Source: CAZFYZ01 sp964523735 (GTDB taxonomy: Bacteria; Armatimonadota; UBA5829). Taken from it: DNA of 60,592 nucleotides. Both the position numbers and the translations under genes were made by a program. This document shows positions 23,601 to 32,565 of this stretch, one piece after another. Positions within the stretch are counted from its first letter, which is position 1; each line of letters begins with the position of its first letter. Location: NCBI GenBank assembly GCA_964523735.1, contig CAZFYZ010000006.1, positions 1 to 60,592 of the forward strand, written 5' to 3'. The notes below the pieces were generated by a model. That model was not told the origin of the DNA. It searched no databases and saw only the letters and a program-made list of their open reading frames with translations.

Positions 23601-26002
23601 CCATCCGCGGCAACGGCTGTGGTCGTCTCGTTACTGGTCACGGTCGCGCCGATCGCAGGTACGGCCACCACACCGTCGGTGTAGGTCACGTGCCCCGAAA
23701 GCACAGTCGGACCGGTAAAGCTGCTTTCGAACGCGCCCCTGTCTGGAGCATTGCCCTGGTAGGGCAGTCCGACATCCATGCCGGTATCAATGGCGGGCGA
23801 GCCTGACAGCAACTGATAGGCGGAATCGAGGTTCGGATCGACTCCGAAGAAGTCGAATGGCCCCGGTGAGGTCAGAACCAGGTCCTCTGCGTTGTTGTAG
23901 AAGACATTGTGCGAGGAACTGACCTTCATAAGGGCGGGTGGGAGGTCTGTTGTCGTCGAGTATGAGTTGACCACAGCTGCAAGGGTGGCCCCAACCACTA
24001 CATTGTTCGTGAAATCAATGCGGTGCGGATCAACCGTGGGGTGACTGTGGTAGATCGACAAAGCCGACAGGCTATTCACGACCGTATTGTTGGCCATAAC
24101 GACGGTGTCGATGTTAGGCCACGTAACCCCAAGCAGGTGGTAGAGAGAAGCGCCCATATCGTGGGCGACGTTGCCCTCAATCACCACGCCGCGGGCTTCT
24201 CCCTCTGAGAAGACCGCTGCAGCGTTGAAAACGCCTGCGAGTGCTGGGTCGCCTGCCGGAATGTTGTAGAACGTGTTGTTCAGCACCGTCGGTCCAGTTG
24301 GGGTCCAGTGACACTGGACTCCCGCTGCGTACGAGCCGCCGGGAATGAGATCGTGAATCGTGCAGTTCTTGACTGTAAGACCGTAGCTGCAGACCTGCCT
24401 GACAGCCCATTGTGCGTTCTTGATCTCGAACCCGTCGATGACGATATTACGGCACGGTTCGGTGTCGACGTTGTACTGCGCTGCCGGGAAGGTTCCCCAC
24501 GCCACGTAGAATCCGTAGGTGGCCCCCTGCCCGTCAAGAACCGCGCCCGGCCTTGCCTTGAATGTGACTGGCGCGAACTCCGTGCCCCACGCGTATATCC
24601 CTTCATTGATTATATCAGCGCAGGGGGGGTAGGTTCCGGGTAAACACACCACAGCGTCGCCCGGCTGCAGTTGCCAGGTTATGTTGGCAAGAGGGAAGTT
24701 CTGGTCCCAGGTTGCAGGGTCCCACTGCGCCTTGGCGCGCCCGATCGTCTTCCACGGGCCGTGGGTGCCGCCCTCGTAGGTCTCCGCAAGTCCATCGTAG
24801 CTGTTATCGCTGCCACTAGGGATTTCTGGGTCAGGGTCGATGTAGTATGTCGTGACCGGGTGGTCAAGATCTAGCGTGAAGTCCTGATTGTAGGTTCCAA
24901 CCGGACTAACGTTGACACTTGTATACAAATCGGCGCATTCGTCGCGCGTAACAATGACGCTGTAATTACCCGGCAGGAGCGGCACTTTGTAGCTGCCGTC
25001 CGCCTGCGTGTACACCGCGACCGAAAAATCGCCCGATCCATTGAGCTGGATCCTGGCCCCAGGCGCCGGATTGTCGTCGGCCGCCAAATGAACCCTGACC
25101 TTGCCCTGCAGCCAGCTTGTCGCTGCCGGCGACGTCAACTGCACCGCGCCGAGGTCTGGGTCGCGGCCTGCCGGCGAGTAGCCCGGAATAACGACTCCCG
25201 CGCAGATCGCCGGTGAATCGAAGTCTAGAGCTAAGCTGTCGAAATCGATGTAGCCTGGGTCGGCCTCGAACTCTGCCTCGCCCCAACTCACATTCCCCTC
25301 AAACACAGTAAACGCCGTATAGAGGTTATTGCTGTGCGTAAGAGCACTCTTCGGGTCGTCGTTGCGGATTCTGACCGCCACCCCGTCGGCGAGGTTGTTC
25401 ACGAACCTGACGTTCGAACAACCGGCTGTCATCCACAGTCCGTAGCCCGACGTTGTGAAATCGTCACGGGCGAATGTGTTGTTCGCGACCAGCAGGCCAT
25501 TGGAGGCTCCGGCTATGATGCATCTGCCTGTGGCAGAGACGGTGGTGAGGAAGCTGCATCCCCTGACAGTCACTCCGGCCGCCGCGATCGCTACTCCGTC
25601 GTTGAAGAACTGGAAGCGGAGCCCGTCAAAAGTCGTGCCGTTGGCGGTGATGGCGGCTAGCGTCTTGCCGTCGATGCTACTGGCGTCGCCGTCAAAGATA
25701 GCCGTGCTGCCGGGGGCTGCCTTGTAGGTAACTCCCGAGCAGTACCGTATTCGGAACAGGCAATCAGCTGCCGGCGGCAGGACGTATTTCCCTGATATGT
25801 AGACCGTGTCGCCGGGAAGCAGGATCCTGTCCACATCGGGTTTGTCCACGGAATACCATGGGTTCGTGGATGTGCCGTCGCCGGTCTTGTCGTTGCCGGA
25901 CGAACTAACGTAGTAGTCGGCTGCAAGCGACGGCAAGGCAAAGCAAGTCAGAAGTAAGAGCATAAGCGTCAGACACTTACGCCCGCTTGTATGCAGATAC
26001 AT
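20606..26002 (-). CDS. Large secreted multi-module right-handed beta-helix protein
   Basis: The 1798-residue protein starts MYLHTSGRKCLTLMLLLL, a signal peptide ending near residue 28; GAAAGGAGAG before that ATG supports this start over the open frame 63 bases upstream. Four beta-helix modules open with similar phrases (ADYYVSSSGNDKTGDG, TYYIDPDPEIPSGSDNSYDG, TYYVKTDGDDYSDGLTPATA, TFYVKPGGNNLDTGLSVEEA), each followed by LPGDT/QPGDT and many short N-x-hydrophobic rungs such as GVVIRNSIFMNNAQ. Between them are small carboxypeptidase-regulatory or CnaB-like domains (ADGSYMLPLPAGTHSVT, ANGVYTFVVPAGSYTVT). The last 200 residues look like an OB-fold-type domain (VGTNVKITTAQVATVATG, GDRVMLTGAI). The modules suggest polysaccharide lyase or hydrolase or a surface adhesin; no catalytic residues can be assigned. 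No PEP-CTERM tail is seen. Confidence 0.85.
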   Translation of the reverse strand: MYLHTSGRKCLTLMLLLLTCFALPSLAADYYVSSSGNDKTGDGTSTNPWYSVDKPDVDRILLPGDTVYISGKYVLPPAADCLFRIRYCSGVTYKAAPGSTAIFDGDASSIDGKTLAAITANGTTFDGLRFQFFNDGVAIAAAGVTVRGCSFLTTVSATGRCIIAGASNGLLVANNTFARDDFTTSGYGLWMTAGCSNVRFVNNLADGVAVRIRNDDPKSALTHSNNLYTAFTVFEGNVSWGEAEFEADPGYIDFDSLALDFDSPAICAGVVIPGYSPAGRDPDLGAVQLTSPAATSWLQGKVRVHLAADDNPAPGARIQLNGSGDFSVAVYTQADGSYKVPLLPGNYSVIVTRDECADLYTSVNVSPVGTYNQDFTLDLDHPVTTYYIDPDPEIPSGSDNSYDGLAETYEGGTHGPWKTIGRAKAQWDPATWDQNFPLANITWQLQPGDAVVCLPGTYPPCADIINEGIYAWGTEFAPVTFKARPGAVLDGQGATYGFYVAWGTFPAAQYNVDTEPCRNIVIDGFEIKNAQWAVRQVCSYGLTVKNCTIHDLIPGGSYAAGVQCHWTPTGPTVLNNTFYNIPAGDPALAGVFNAAAVFSEGEARGVVIEGNVAHDMGASLYHLLGVTWPNIDTVVMANNTVVNSLSALSIYHSHPTVDPHRIDFTNNVVVGATLAAVVNSYSTTTDLPPALMKVSSSHNVFYNNAEDLVLTSPGPFDFFGVDPNLDSAYQLLSGSPAIDTGMDVGLPYQGNAPDRGAFESSFTGPTVLSGHVTYTDGVVAVPAIGATVTSNETTTAVAADGSYMLPLPAGTHSVTAEYGGATLTDTSVAAPGTKDFAFAAITGSVALDDGVTITPAASAKVSIESLGVSTIADANGVYTFVVPAGSYTVTARSPFATASGSATATAPGVKHLVLPGRDLTAGPFTYYVKTDGDDYSDGLTPATAWATIDNGDGFGIVQPGDTVQVIAGTYTYYRPWSVYGFPTSIGLTRSGTPEAPIIYQAEPGVVVDGQGVSNYGVWAAGASYTKIIGFEFTNSLYGTVTQTSGASSNVTYEDCVSHDCIADANIVLGTANVSFIRCIVYDCGGTSCFDLRELISGVNITNCVGVGSSRGVTLYGDAGTGVVIRNSIFMNNAQYGIRDPYETGNIDSDYNTIFGTTPYFGVTQGANDQIANPLFVDAAGHDYHLTQYSPCINTGVEVGLSYNPPAPDRGAFETDYTYVPATLTGTVTIDSVPAAYAKVVDDLGLMAFTDANGYYTLWTIPGSRTVTASHAMANSATATVTVPGTHDFSLTARTTARTFYVKPGGNNLDTGLSVEEAWASVDNGDVHGWLLPGDTIIVKPGVYNSVRTITRPDGAALTANVQLSRSGAPGAPITYQAEPGAILDGLNPNGTTFNIDTMGVSYLVIDGFEYMNSSYGIDLETNWSGFASGNIVSVKDVTIRNCVGHDLALIGVVLFGIDNFVCENNVIYNIAASTEGAFELGFGGHGVIRNCTVYGAGAATNGVILYSLPGEGGSTTQVTVQNCIFSGVTSGAFNDMAAGVTEDYNCIFNCGPTVTGGPHDIFTDPMFVNAAEYDYHLAAGSPCIDAGINLGLPYEGLAPDMGAYEATEVPPVEVATLREALGQPVGTNVKITTAQVATVATGVFSDGRYYVEDADRTVGIMVIPASGLPAIAEGDRVMLTGAISVDANGEKYIAATAQTKVSGGELGTLGMGGKALAGNGGLFVRVWGEVMTKTAAAATIDDGSGVVVTIVLDGLVSPFDTSSIVVGKHISVSGPAGLTTGGALAVRPRALADVKVYD

Positions 26003-26248
26003 TTCTTCTCTCCTTTCGATAAGTCGTATTACTACTCGATGCTTGTTCGCGCGCAAGAGATTCATCCACGGCCTGGCAGGCCGTCATTTTGCAAGCAGCC
26101 CGTCTGCCGTGCTTCACTCGTGCTGGTTAGCTTGTGGCAATCACCCCCTCATGTCCACTACGAAAGCAAGCCGGTTAGGCGCTACTGAGCGCGAGCAACT
26201 TTGCGTTAGACCGATGGCTGACGCTCTGCTCTCGCGCGCAGTGTGGGA

Positions 26249-26932
26249 TCAATAATGGTCCCATAGTGCTCGCGGATCGCCCTCGGGATACTGGAATCCC
26301 AGCTCGCTCACCTTCATGGATCTGGAATGACCATCCAGGAAGATCGCGTTCGCCCTGCCGTTGTGACGTCCCATGATCCGATCGGCGGACCCGCCCGCAT
26401 AGTCGGAGTAGTAAGGCTCGTTCACCGGAGTGCGGAAGAGCCAGGATGCCTCTCCCTCCTGCCAATCATCAGGCTTAGATCCAGGGTTTCTGATGCGGGC
26501 GGCGTCACCCGCCACAAGAGTGCGAGACAGATGGCGTATCTGCGAAAACCGCTTTCGCTCGTTATCCCAGTATCCGCAGATGTTGGGATGGTTCAGTCCC
26601 AGCCCGAATGCGAGCTGCGGGTAGGAATTCCATCCACGACGGCTGCGGCTCGGACACCATTGGATACCGGTGCTCTTGTAGTAGCGCCGCAGAATGTCAG
26701 GCCAATAGACGACGCCGAGGTTGGGGTTGGCGCTCTTCACGATCCACCCGTGGTTGTCTTCGCCGTACTGTGATATGGCTATTGCCAACTGCCGGCTCTG
26801 AGCGGCGCACCGGGTCTCCCTGGCCTTCTCCCGGGCGCTGGCAAAGACTGGGAATAGAATGGCCGCCAGTATCGCTATGATAGCGATCACGACAAGCAGC
26901 TCAATCAGTGTGAACCCGGTCTTGCTCTTCAC
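26249..26932 (-). CDS. Type IV-pilin-like protein with H-X9-DG C-terminus (first copy)
   Basis: The 227-residue protein starts MKSKTGFTLIELLVVIAIIA, a class III (prepilin peptidase) signal with Glu5 of the mature form, followed by the usual FPVFASAREKARETRC. The C-terminus has the H-X9-DG motif (HNGRANAIFLDG). Such pseudopilin-like proteins are very abundant in Armatimonadota, Planctomycetota and Lentisphaerota; their function is largely unknown. The start is a GTG after GAGGGGGG. It lies 20 bases downstream of the ROK regulator on the same strand, so the two are probably co-transcribed. A paralogue with the same middle section (GLGLNHPNICG(Y/F)WDN) lies at 35117-35791. No pilus assembly gene is nearby. 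Confidence 0.88.
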   Translation of the reverse strand: MKSKTGFTLIELLVVIAIIAILAAILFPVFASAREKARETRCAAQSRQLAIAISQYGEDNHGWIVKSANPNLGVVYWPDILRRYYKSTGIQWCPSRSRRGWNSYPQLAFGLGLNHPNICGYWDNERKRFSQIRHLSRTLVAGDAARIRNPGSKPDDWQEGEASWLFRTPVNEPYYSDYAGGSADRIMGRHNGRANAIFLDGHSRSMKVSELGFQYPEGDPRALWDHY

Positions 26933-26952
26933 AAAAGTTCCCCCCTCATTGT

Positions 26953-28236
26953 TTACTCCCCCCTCGTATAGCTTGCGGGCAAAGCGTCGTGCTCCGGCTC
27001 TGGACGAGCCTGCAGAGACAGGAGCCTCTCATTGGCCTCCTGCAATCGGACGTAGGGCCGCAGCATAACCGCGGCCAGCGATCCACGTACCTCGAACTCA
27101 TCAATCCTCGGCAGTGCCCTAATCTCAGCGGCGAACGCCGGGTCGCCGTATTGCCCTTCATATTTCCGAATCATCTTGAGCATCAGGTCAGGTGCTCCGT
27201 CAATCATGCATCCACCAACGTAGACGACCTCTGGTCCCAGAGTCGCGATCGCGTTACAAATGCCCAGGGCCATATAGTTGGCTACTTGGGCCGCGACGGC
27301 GAGGGCCGTCTTGTCGCCTTGGCTAGCCATCGCTAGGCCACTGCGAACCATCTCGTGCCGTGCCTGCGAGGTCATAGCAGATGGATCGACCTCGGGCCAG
27401 AGCTTGCGTATGAAAGCGAAAGTGGACGTGAATGCCTCCAGGCAGCCTCTCTTTCCACAGAAAGCGCTTGAGCACTTGGGCCCCCCAGGCTCCACGATAA
27501 TGTGACCCAGAACCGGCGCCGTCCCATAGATGCCGTCGAACAGTCGATGCTCTTCCACCAATGTTGAGCCCATGCCGTCGCTGAAGGAAAGGTAGAGAGC
27601 CTTGGTGGCTGACTTGGAGCGCCACTGATGTGCCAGTGCGCTTGCGCGGATATCGGCGTCCATATAGACGGGGACACCGAGGGCCTGGCCCAGCAGCTTT
27701 GTGATCGGCACGTTCGTTATCCAGTGCTCGTTGACAGCGATGACGATCATGCCGAGCATCATGTCTATCCTGCCCGCAACTGTTACGCCCACGCCCTGAA
27801 GGGTCGCAGGATCCCGTCCGGCCCGCGCGACGCAGTCTCTAATGGAGTCCGCGATCAGAGAAACAAGTTTGCTGGTGTCTTTGTTGCAGCGGCCGTATTC
27901 AATGCTGTCGCGCGTCAGGATCTCGCTGTCCGGGCTCGCCACAGCAATCTCGATAGCGTCTTCTGACAACCAGACTCCGCCAAATACATCGTTGTCGGGG
28001 TTGATGCTGAGCAAGATCCGCGGCCTTCCGCGGCCTTTGCTGACTGAGCCGGCTTCAATCAAGACCTTTTCGGCCATTAGACCGTCCACGACTTCCGTGA
28101 CGTACCTCGGGCTAAGGCCAGTCAGGGCTGCAAGCTGAGTCCTCGATATGGGTCCGTGCTTACTGACTGTCGCAGTAATCAGTGCACGGCTGTTGTTCTT
28201 TCTAGCAGTGGCTCTCGCCGGGGTCTTTCCCACCAT
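26953..28236 (-). CDS. ROK family transcriptional regulator
   Basis: The 427-residue protein has an N-terminal winged helix (GPISRTQLAALTGLSPRYVT, about 28-47) and a C-terminal ROK sugar-kinase-like domain. The ROK zinc-type motif is present as CSSAFCGKRGCLEAF, preceded by the GHIIVEPGGPK segment, and the first phosphate-loop-like stretch is GVGVTVAGRID. NagC/XylR/Mlc-type ROK regulators repress sugar genes until bound by a sugar or sugar phosphate. A consensus promoter with a dyad over its start site lies upstream, so autoregulation is likely. It stands between a pilin-like gene downstream and a GH106 gene upstream; the likely ligand is a sugar released by that enzyme. Confidence 0.88.
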   Translation of the reverse strand: MVGKTPARATARKNNSRALITATVSKHGPISRTQLAALTGLSPRYVTEVVDGLMAEKVLIEAGSVSKGRGRPRILLSINPDNDVFGGVWLSEDAIEIAVASPDSEILTRDSIEYGRCNKDTSKLVSLIADSIRDCVARAGRDPATLQGVGVTVAGRIDMMLGMIVIAVNEHWITNVPITKLLGQALGVPVYMDADIRASALAHQWRSKSATKALYLSFSDGMGSTLVEEHRLFDGIYGTAPVLGHIIVEPGGPKCSSAFCGKRGCLEAFTSTFAFIRKLWPEVDPSAMTSQARHEMVRSGLAMASQGDKTALAVAAQVANYMALGICNAIATLGPEVVYVGGCMIDGAPDLMLKMIRKYEGQYGDPAFAAEIRALPRIDEFEVRGSLAAVMLRPYVRLQEANERLLSLQARPEPEHDALPASYTRGE

Positions 28237-28255
28237 TGCCGACCTCTCGCAGGAA

Positions 28256-28276
28256 TTATTGTGCTTACCACAATAA
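28256..28276 (-). promoter_or_regulatory. Operator dyad at the start site of the ROK gene
   Basis: TTATTGTG (28256-28263) and CACAATAA (28269-28276) are perfect arms with a five-base spacer. On the minus strand they cover roughly +1 to +22 of the transcript from the promoter at 28285-28313. Size and AT-rich arms are like ROK/Mlc operators, so the adjacent ROK protein is the first candidate to bind. Confidence 0.75.
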
Positions 28277-28284
28277 GTATTCGG

Positions 28285-28313
28285 ATTATATCCCTACACT
28301 GCATAGGTGTCAA
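28285..28313 (-). promoter_or_regulatory. Perfect sigma-70 promoter of the ROK gene
   Basis: Minus strand: TTGACA (28308-28313), 17-base spacer, TATAAT (28285-28290). Twenty bases further upstream lies a 12-base palindrome TCCGAATTCGGA (28333-28344), of which the half-site ATTCGGA recurs at 28279-28285; it may be a second regulator site. Confidence 0.85.
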
Positions 28314-28472
28314 CACCGTTTTTTCGGCTAAATCCGAATTCGGACAATTTGTTGGGGTATGGACGTGTGGCAGCGTACGAAGGCAGAAGTCCGAGGAAGT
28401 TGGACTTCTGCCAGGCATAGTTCGAGAAGGAAAAGTCTGTGCCGCTCTCCGGTTGCCAGAAGTGACGGAGTC

Positions 28473-31400
28473 TTAGTTGGGGATGGGCAGGGATGCGGTC
28501 ATGACCGGCACTTCCCAGAGACACACGGGCCCGATGAGACCAGACTCCATCAGGGGCGAGTTCTTCGTGTAGTACTTCCACGTTGTGAACGTGAGCCGTC
28601 TGGTTTCCGGCCTCTGGCCGCCGCTTGTTACCCAATCGGGTATGCTCGCAATCGAGCCATCGCTATTCCACTGGCAATCGTCGGGGAACTGCTCGTCGCC
28701 GATCAGTCTGTTGATCCACAGGTTGGTGACGCGCACGACCAGCTTGTTGTCCTTTGGCTTCAGAATGCCTGTGATATCGACCCGGAACGGCGATTTCCAC
28801 AGGCAGCCCAGGTTCCTGCCGTTGAGCGTTACCTCGGCGAAGTTCATCACGTCCCCGAGATCAAGGTAGTAGGCGCGGCTGCCACGTCCGCCTGTTCTTG
28901 CGGGGGCGTCAAAGGATGTGCTGTAGGTGGCTGTGCCGGAGAAGTAGCGGACGCCGGGGTCGGCGTGCTCACTCCACGAGATAAGCCGGTCCAGCCTCAC
29001 TGACGCTGGCGCACCCTGATTCGGTGGGAACGCGAGGTCGCATGGGCTGGTCAGTTCGGTGCGTCTCGCGCCAGTGTTGGCCGTCATCTTCAGTATGTCA
29101 CCCGAGTCCGTCCTGAGAGTATAGGTTCCAGGGGTCCAAGCATTGACACTCACCCTGCCTCGAGAGTCGGCCGCCAGCTCATAGTCCAGCGACTCACTGA
29201 AGTCCGCCAGGTTGGCGATCGCGTACTCCTGGACTATCTTGCGCTTGACAATGCCTCCGATGGTGTAGTCGATCACCAGGCGCTTCTTGTGCTGATATGC
29301 CGGGTCGCCGAACAGGTCGTTGGAGACCATGAACTGGCTCTTGCCGCGCGAGATGACACGCCGGACCTCGCGAGTGACATCCGTCGAACCGCCTCCGCTG
29401 CTCTGCGACTCATAGACGGCCTTAAGGACAACTATGTCGTTCTTGTTGACTGAGGCAGGCGCGGTGACTGACAACACGTGGTTGGGGCTATCCAGCTTGC
29501 TGCGGAAGACCACAAAGACGGAGCCGGATGGCTCGAGCTTCAGCGGCACTGTCGTTCGCCCGTCTTTCTCTTCGTACACCGGGGCTGGCGTCGTCTTGCC
29601 GGTTTGGGCGTCCCACAGCTCGGGGATCTTGCCGCTGACCCTGAAAGTGCATTCGACGGTTCGGCCCGCATTTTCCTGATTGGAGACGAAGTAGACGTCG
29701 GTGCTGCCGACCTTGCGATGGATGTAGAGCGGCTCGGCCAACTGGTCTCCCGGCGAAGTGGCGAAGTCCTCCCGCAACCCGCACTCAACAAGCAGTTCGC
29801 CCAGAGGCTTTCCGCAGACAATACGTCCCTTGCCGAAAACGTGCTCTTTGACGGCCAGCCCATCGCAGTCTCGCCAGATCTCATCCGCAAGCGCCTCTAG
29901 TTCTTGATCGCACTGTGGATAGCCCGTGAGGCTCGGCGACTTCTCGGGCCTTGGCCCGACCACGACCGCGCCAGCTTTCACAAGATCGCGTATCTTGCGC
30001 GCCACCCGCAGGGTCATGAACTTGGACTCCGGCAGACACAGCACCTTGTAGCTCATTCCGCTTGGTAGAACGATTCGACCGCGCTTCACCGACATGCGCA
30101 TCAGCGTGTCTGCCGAGCAGGCATCATAGTCGTATCCAGCGGGCATAGCAGGCCGCAACTGCTCGCGAGCGGGCATTTCAACGGCCACGTTTTCACCGAG
30201 ATAATAGCAGACGTCTGCTGCGAACGAACCGGATTGAAGCATATACTGGCAGCGTGCGAGGTAGCTCAGCCAAGCCTTGCCCTGGTCCCACCACGTTATG
30301 GTCCGTTCCATGTTGAACCCCCAGGGGCCCATGGTCATCCCAGGCGCCACGGTTGTCCAGGGCTGATGTGCGTAGCGGTGGAAGATGAACCGGTTAATGC
30401 CCATGCAGTATATGGCATCACCCTGGCTCTTGATTTGGGCTGGGGTAACCAGCCAGCGGCCGGTATCTCCGTCGGCGGTAAAGGACTCAGTCGCCGCGAC
30501 AGGGTGTCCCGATGTGTGTGCCAGCGATGCTGCCAGCTTGACTCCCCATGTCAGACCGCCTCCGGTCCAGAACTCACCCACCGGCATGTCGGCGTGGTTC
30601 CCAACCTGCGGGTTGTCAGATATGCCGTCCCCATAGGGCTCGATGGCGGCGTACATGCCACTCTGGTGGCAGAGTTCGGCGAACCGTCCGAAGTAGTTGT
30701 CAGCGTACAAGTCAGCGATCGTCCGCCGCCAGTCCCACAGGAAGCGCTCGGTTAGCTCGAGGCTCTCGATTACACGGCCGGTGATCGCCGGAAGATAGGG
30801 CATCGGGTCATAGCCGCGTCGCGCCAAGAACTCTTCGCGCATTGTCGAGGTCCAGTTCTGTCCTCCGCGCTCGAAGCTATCGACAACGCAGTTTGTCAGC
30901 GTCTTCCCGGCGAGGGATCCGATGTCGTTCAGGATGGGATCCATGCCGCCCGCCCAGAACGAGTCGATGCCGTTCTTGCTCATCTTATCGCACTCAAGGC
31001 CCGTGCCTTCACGCGGTGCGGGAACATTGTAGATCTCGATGACAGTGTGGCCCATCCGCAGCACCGTCCACTTGCCCTCGGGGACATCCCAGTTCAATGT
31101 GCCGTCCGGAGCCATCTTGCTGCTGATGTCCAGAACGCCGGCTTGAGGAATGGCCATGCCTGCCGGCGTGACGGACGTGTCAGGTTGCATGTCGTTCTGC
31201 CGATGACGCCCGTTTAGCCACCACAGCCGATTTGCGCGGTCTTCACCTGCGGGAGCGTCGTTCTTGATTGCGAAAACTGCAATGTCGCGATAGAACTCGC
31301 GGCGCGTGGCCGGCTGGTCAAGCTTCCCGCGGAATGCGGATGGTCCTGTGACGCTTGTCTCGGTCCACACCAGTTCCTGCATTCCCTGCTCGGGCTTAAC

Positions 31401-31796
31401 CCAGGGTCCTCCACTGCTGCTCCAGCCCGCGCTGTTGTGCATGCCAAGCTCGATGCCCAGTTGAGAGGCCTGCTCGACCGCGTACTTGAACAACCCCCGC
31501 CATTCGGGGCTCATATACTGGATCGGGCCGCGGGGTATGCCGCAGTCCACGTTAAAGATCTGTGCGCCGCCAATCCCGACTCTGTTCATGGCTTCGAGGT
31601 CAGCCTTGATGCCTTCTTTGGAGATGTTGCCGCTCATCCAGTGCCACCACACCCAGGGCTTGGCCGAGTTCGGTGGGTTGCGGAAGCCGTTGGACAGCCT
31701 GTCTGCTGAACACGGGCCGAGGCTAACAATGCATATTAGAACGGCGATGAGAGACGCCGCAAGGCGATGCTTGGCTCCAGGTGTTGGGTATGTCAT
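28473..31796 (-). CDS. Secreted GH106-like alpha-L-rhamnosidase
   Basis: The 1107-residue protein has a signal peptide (to about residue 32, SLGPCSA) and the GH106-type beginning FRNPPNSAKPWVWWHWMSGN and ISKEGIKADLEAMNRVGIGG. GH106 enzymes remove terminal L-rhamnose from plant polysaccharides and glycosides. A beta-barrel catalytic region is followed by conserved RDLVKAGAVVVGPRPEKSP and a C-terminal galactose-binding-like domain with NLWINRLIGDEQFPDD. The protein at 48718-51987 shares these phrases, so the two are paralogues. I set the start at 31796 (GAAGGAAGA before ATG), dropping 21 residues of an upstream frame without signal character. The ROK regulator is its downstream neighbour. Confidence 0.82.
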   Translation of the reverse strand: MTYPTPGAKHRLAASLIAVLICIVSLGPCSADRLSNGFRNPPNSAKPWVWWHWMSGNISKEGIKADLEAMNRVGIGGAQIFNVDCGIPRGPIQYMSPEWRGLFKYAVEQASQLGIELGMHNSAGWSSSGGPWVKPEQGMQELVWTETSVTGPSAFRGKLDQPATRREFYRDIAVFAIKNDAPAGEDRANRLWWLNGRHRQNDMQPDTSVTPAGMAIPQAGVLDISSKMAPDGTLNWDVPEGKWTVLRMGHTVIEIYNVPAPREGTGLECDKMSKNGIDSFWAGGMDPILNDIGSLAGKTLTNCVVDSFERGGQNWTSTMREEFLARRGYDPMPYLPAITGRVIESLELTERFLWDWRRTIADLYADNYFGRFAELCHQSGMYAAIEPYGDGISDNPQVGNHADMPVGEFWTGGGLTWGVKLAASLAHTSGHPVAATESFTADGDTGRWLVTPAQIKSQGDAIYCMGINRFIFHRYAHQPWTTVAPGMTMGPWGFNMERTITWWDQGKAWLSYLARCQYMLQSGSFAADVCYYLGENVAVEMPAREQLRPAMPAGYDYDACSADTLMRMSVKRGRIVLPSGMSYKVLCLPESKFMTLRVARKIRDLVKAGAVVVGPRPEKSPSLTGYPQCDQELEALADEIWRDCDGLAVKEHVFGKGRIVCGKPLGELLVECGLREDFATSPGDQLAEPLYIHRKVGSTDVYFVSNQENAGRTVECTFRVSGKIPELWDAQTGKTTPAPVYEEKDGRTTVPLKLEPSGSVFVVFRSKLDSPNHVLSVTAPASVNKNDIVVLKAVYESQSSGGGSTDVTREVRRVISRGKSQFMVSNDLFGDPAYQHKKRLVIDYTIGGIVKRKIVQEYAIANLADFSESLDYELAADSRGRVSVNAWTPGTYTLRTDSGDILKMTANTGARRTELTSPCDLAFPPNQGAPASVRLDRLISWSEHADPGVRYFSGTATYSTSFDAPARTGGRGSRAYYLDLGDVMNFAEVTLNGRNLGCLWKSPFRVDITGILKPKDNKLVVRVTNLWINRLIGDEQFPDDCQWNSDGSIASIPDWVTSGGQRPETRRLTFTTWKYYTKNSPLMESGLIGPVCLWEVPVMTASLPIPN

Positions 31797-31893
31797 TCTT
31801 CCTTCGCTCCTACTTTGAGGGCAAACTGTCCTCCGGGCATACGAGGGCCGGGTAGCCACTTGGATTCGACAACACGACGCCGATTTAGTAACG

Positions 31894-32565
31894 TCAGATT
31901 TGCAGTGATTTCCCCATTCCCTCCTGTCCGAACGGACACAGATCGAGCACTGGGCACTGACAGCACAGCGGGGTGGGGGCCTTGCAGATCGCTCGTCCGT
32001 GGGCCACGATCAGGTGATTGAATGTGGTCCACTCATTCTCCGGCAGAAGCTCCCGGAGCTGAAACTCGATCTTCGTGGGGTCAGTCTGATCGGTGAAGCC
32101 CAGCCTTGCGGTGACACGCTTGACGTGAGTATCGACTACAATGGACGGCTTGCCGAAGATCTCGCCTGTGATCAGGTTGGCGGTCTTCCGCCCGACGCCG
32201 CTGAGAGTGACAAGCTCGTCGATCGTGCCAGGCATCTGGCCGTCGTAGTCAGTCATAAGCTGCCTGGCAGACTCTATCACGGCCTTTGTCTTGTTCCTGA
32301 AGAATCCGGTCGGCTTGACCATCTCCTCCAGTTCCGCGCGATCGGCGTTGGCGAATGCCTCGACATCAGGATACTTTGCAAACAGCGCGGGCGTGGTCTC
32401 GTTCACGCGCTCGTCCGTGCACTGCGCGGCAAGAATCGCCGCAACCAACAGCTGATGCGGGGTCTGGAAATCAAGTGTGCAGCGAGCCTCAGGATACTCC
32501 TGCTTCAGCAGGGCGATCACATCCAGGGCACGCTCAAGCTTTGTCTGCTGCGATTCGCTTGTCAT
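31894..32565 (-). CDS. nth: Endonuclease III (DNA glycosylase/AP lyase)
   Basis: Nth removes oxidised pyrimidines and cuts the abasic site. The 223-residue protein has the helix-hairpin-helix LVTLSGVGRKTANLI with the catalytic Lys, the catalytic Asp in VVDTHVKRV, and a C-terminal [4Fe-4S] motif C-X6-C-X2-C-X5-C (CKAPTPLCCQCPVLDLC). Length and spacing are standard. The start ATG overlaps the stop of the upstream small Cys-rich gene, forming a two-gene operon with a shared promoter at 32798-32826. I see no abnormality. Confidence 0.95.
   Translation of the reverse strand: MTSESQQTKLERALDVIALLKQEYPEARCTLDFQTPHQLLVAAILAAQCTDERVNETTPALFAKYPDVEAFANADRAELEEMVKPTGFFRNKTKAVIESARQLMTDYDGQMPGTIDELVTLSGVGRKTANLITGEIFGKPSIVVDTHVKRVTARLGFTDQTDPTKIEFQLRELLPENEWTTFNHLIVAHGRAICKAPTPLCCQCPVLDLCPFGQEGMGKSLQI

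Noticed and set aside
22022..23806. 594-codon open frame on the plus strand inside the beta-helix gene
   Set aside because: It runs antisense to the real beta-helix gene, has no domain, signal or ribosome-binding site, and its composition mirrors the opposite strand. GC-rich repetitive genes often give long antisense frames. The same applies to 21098-21970.
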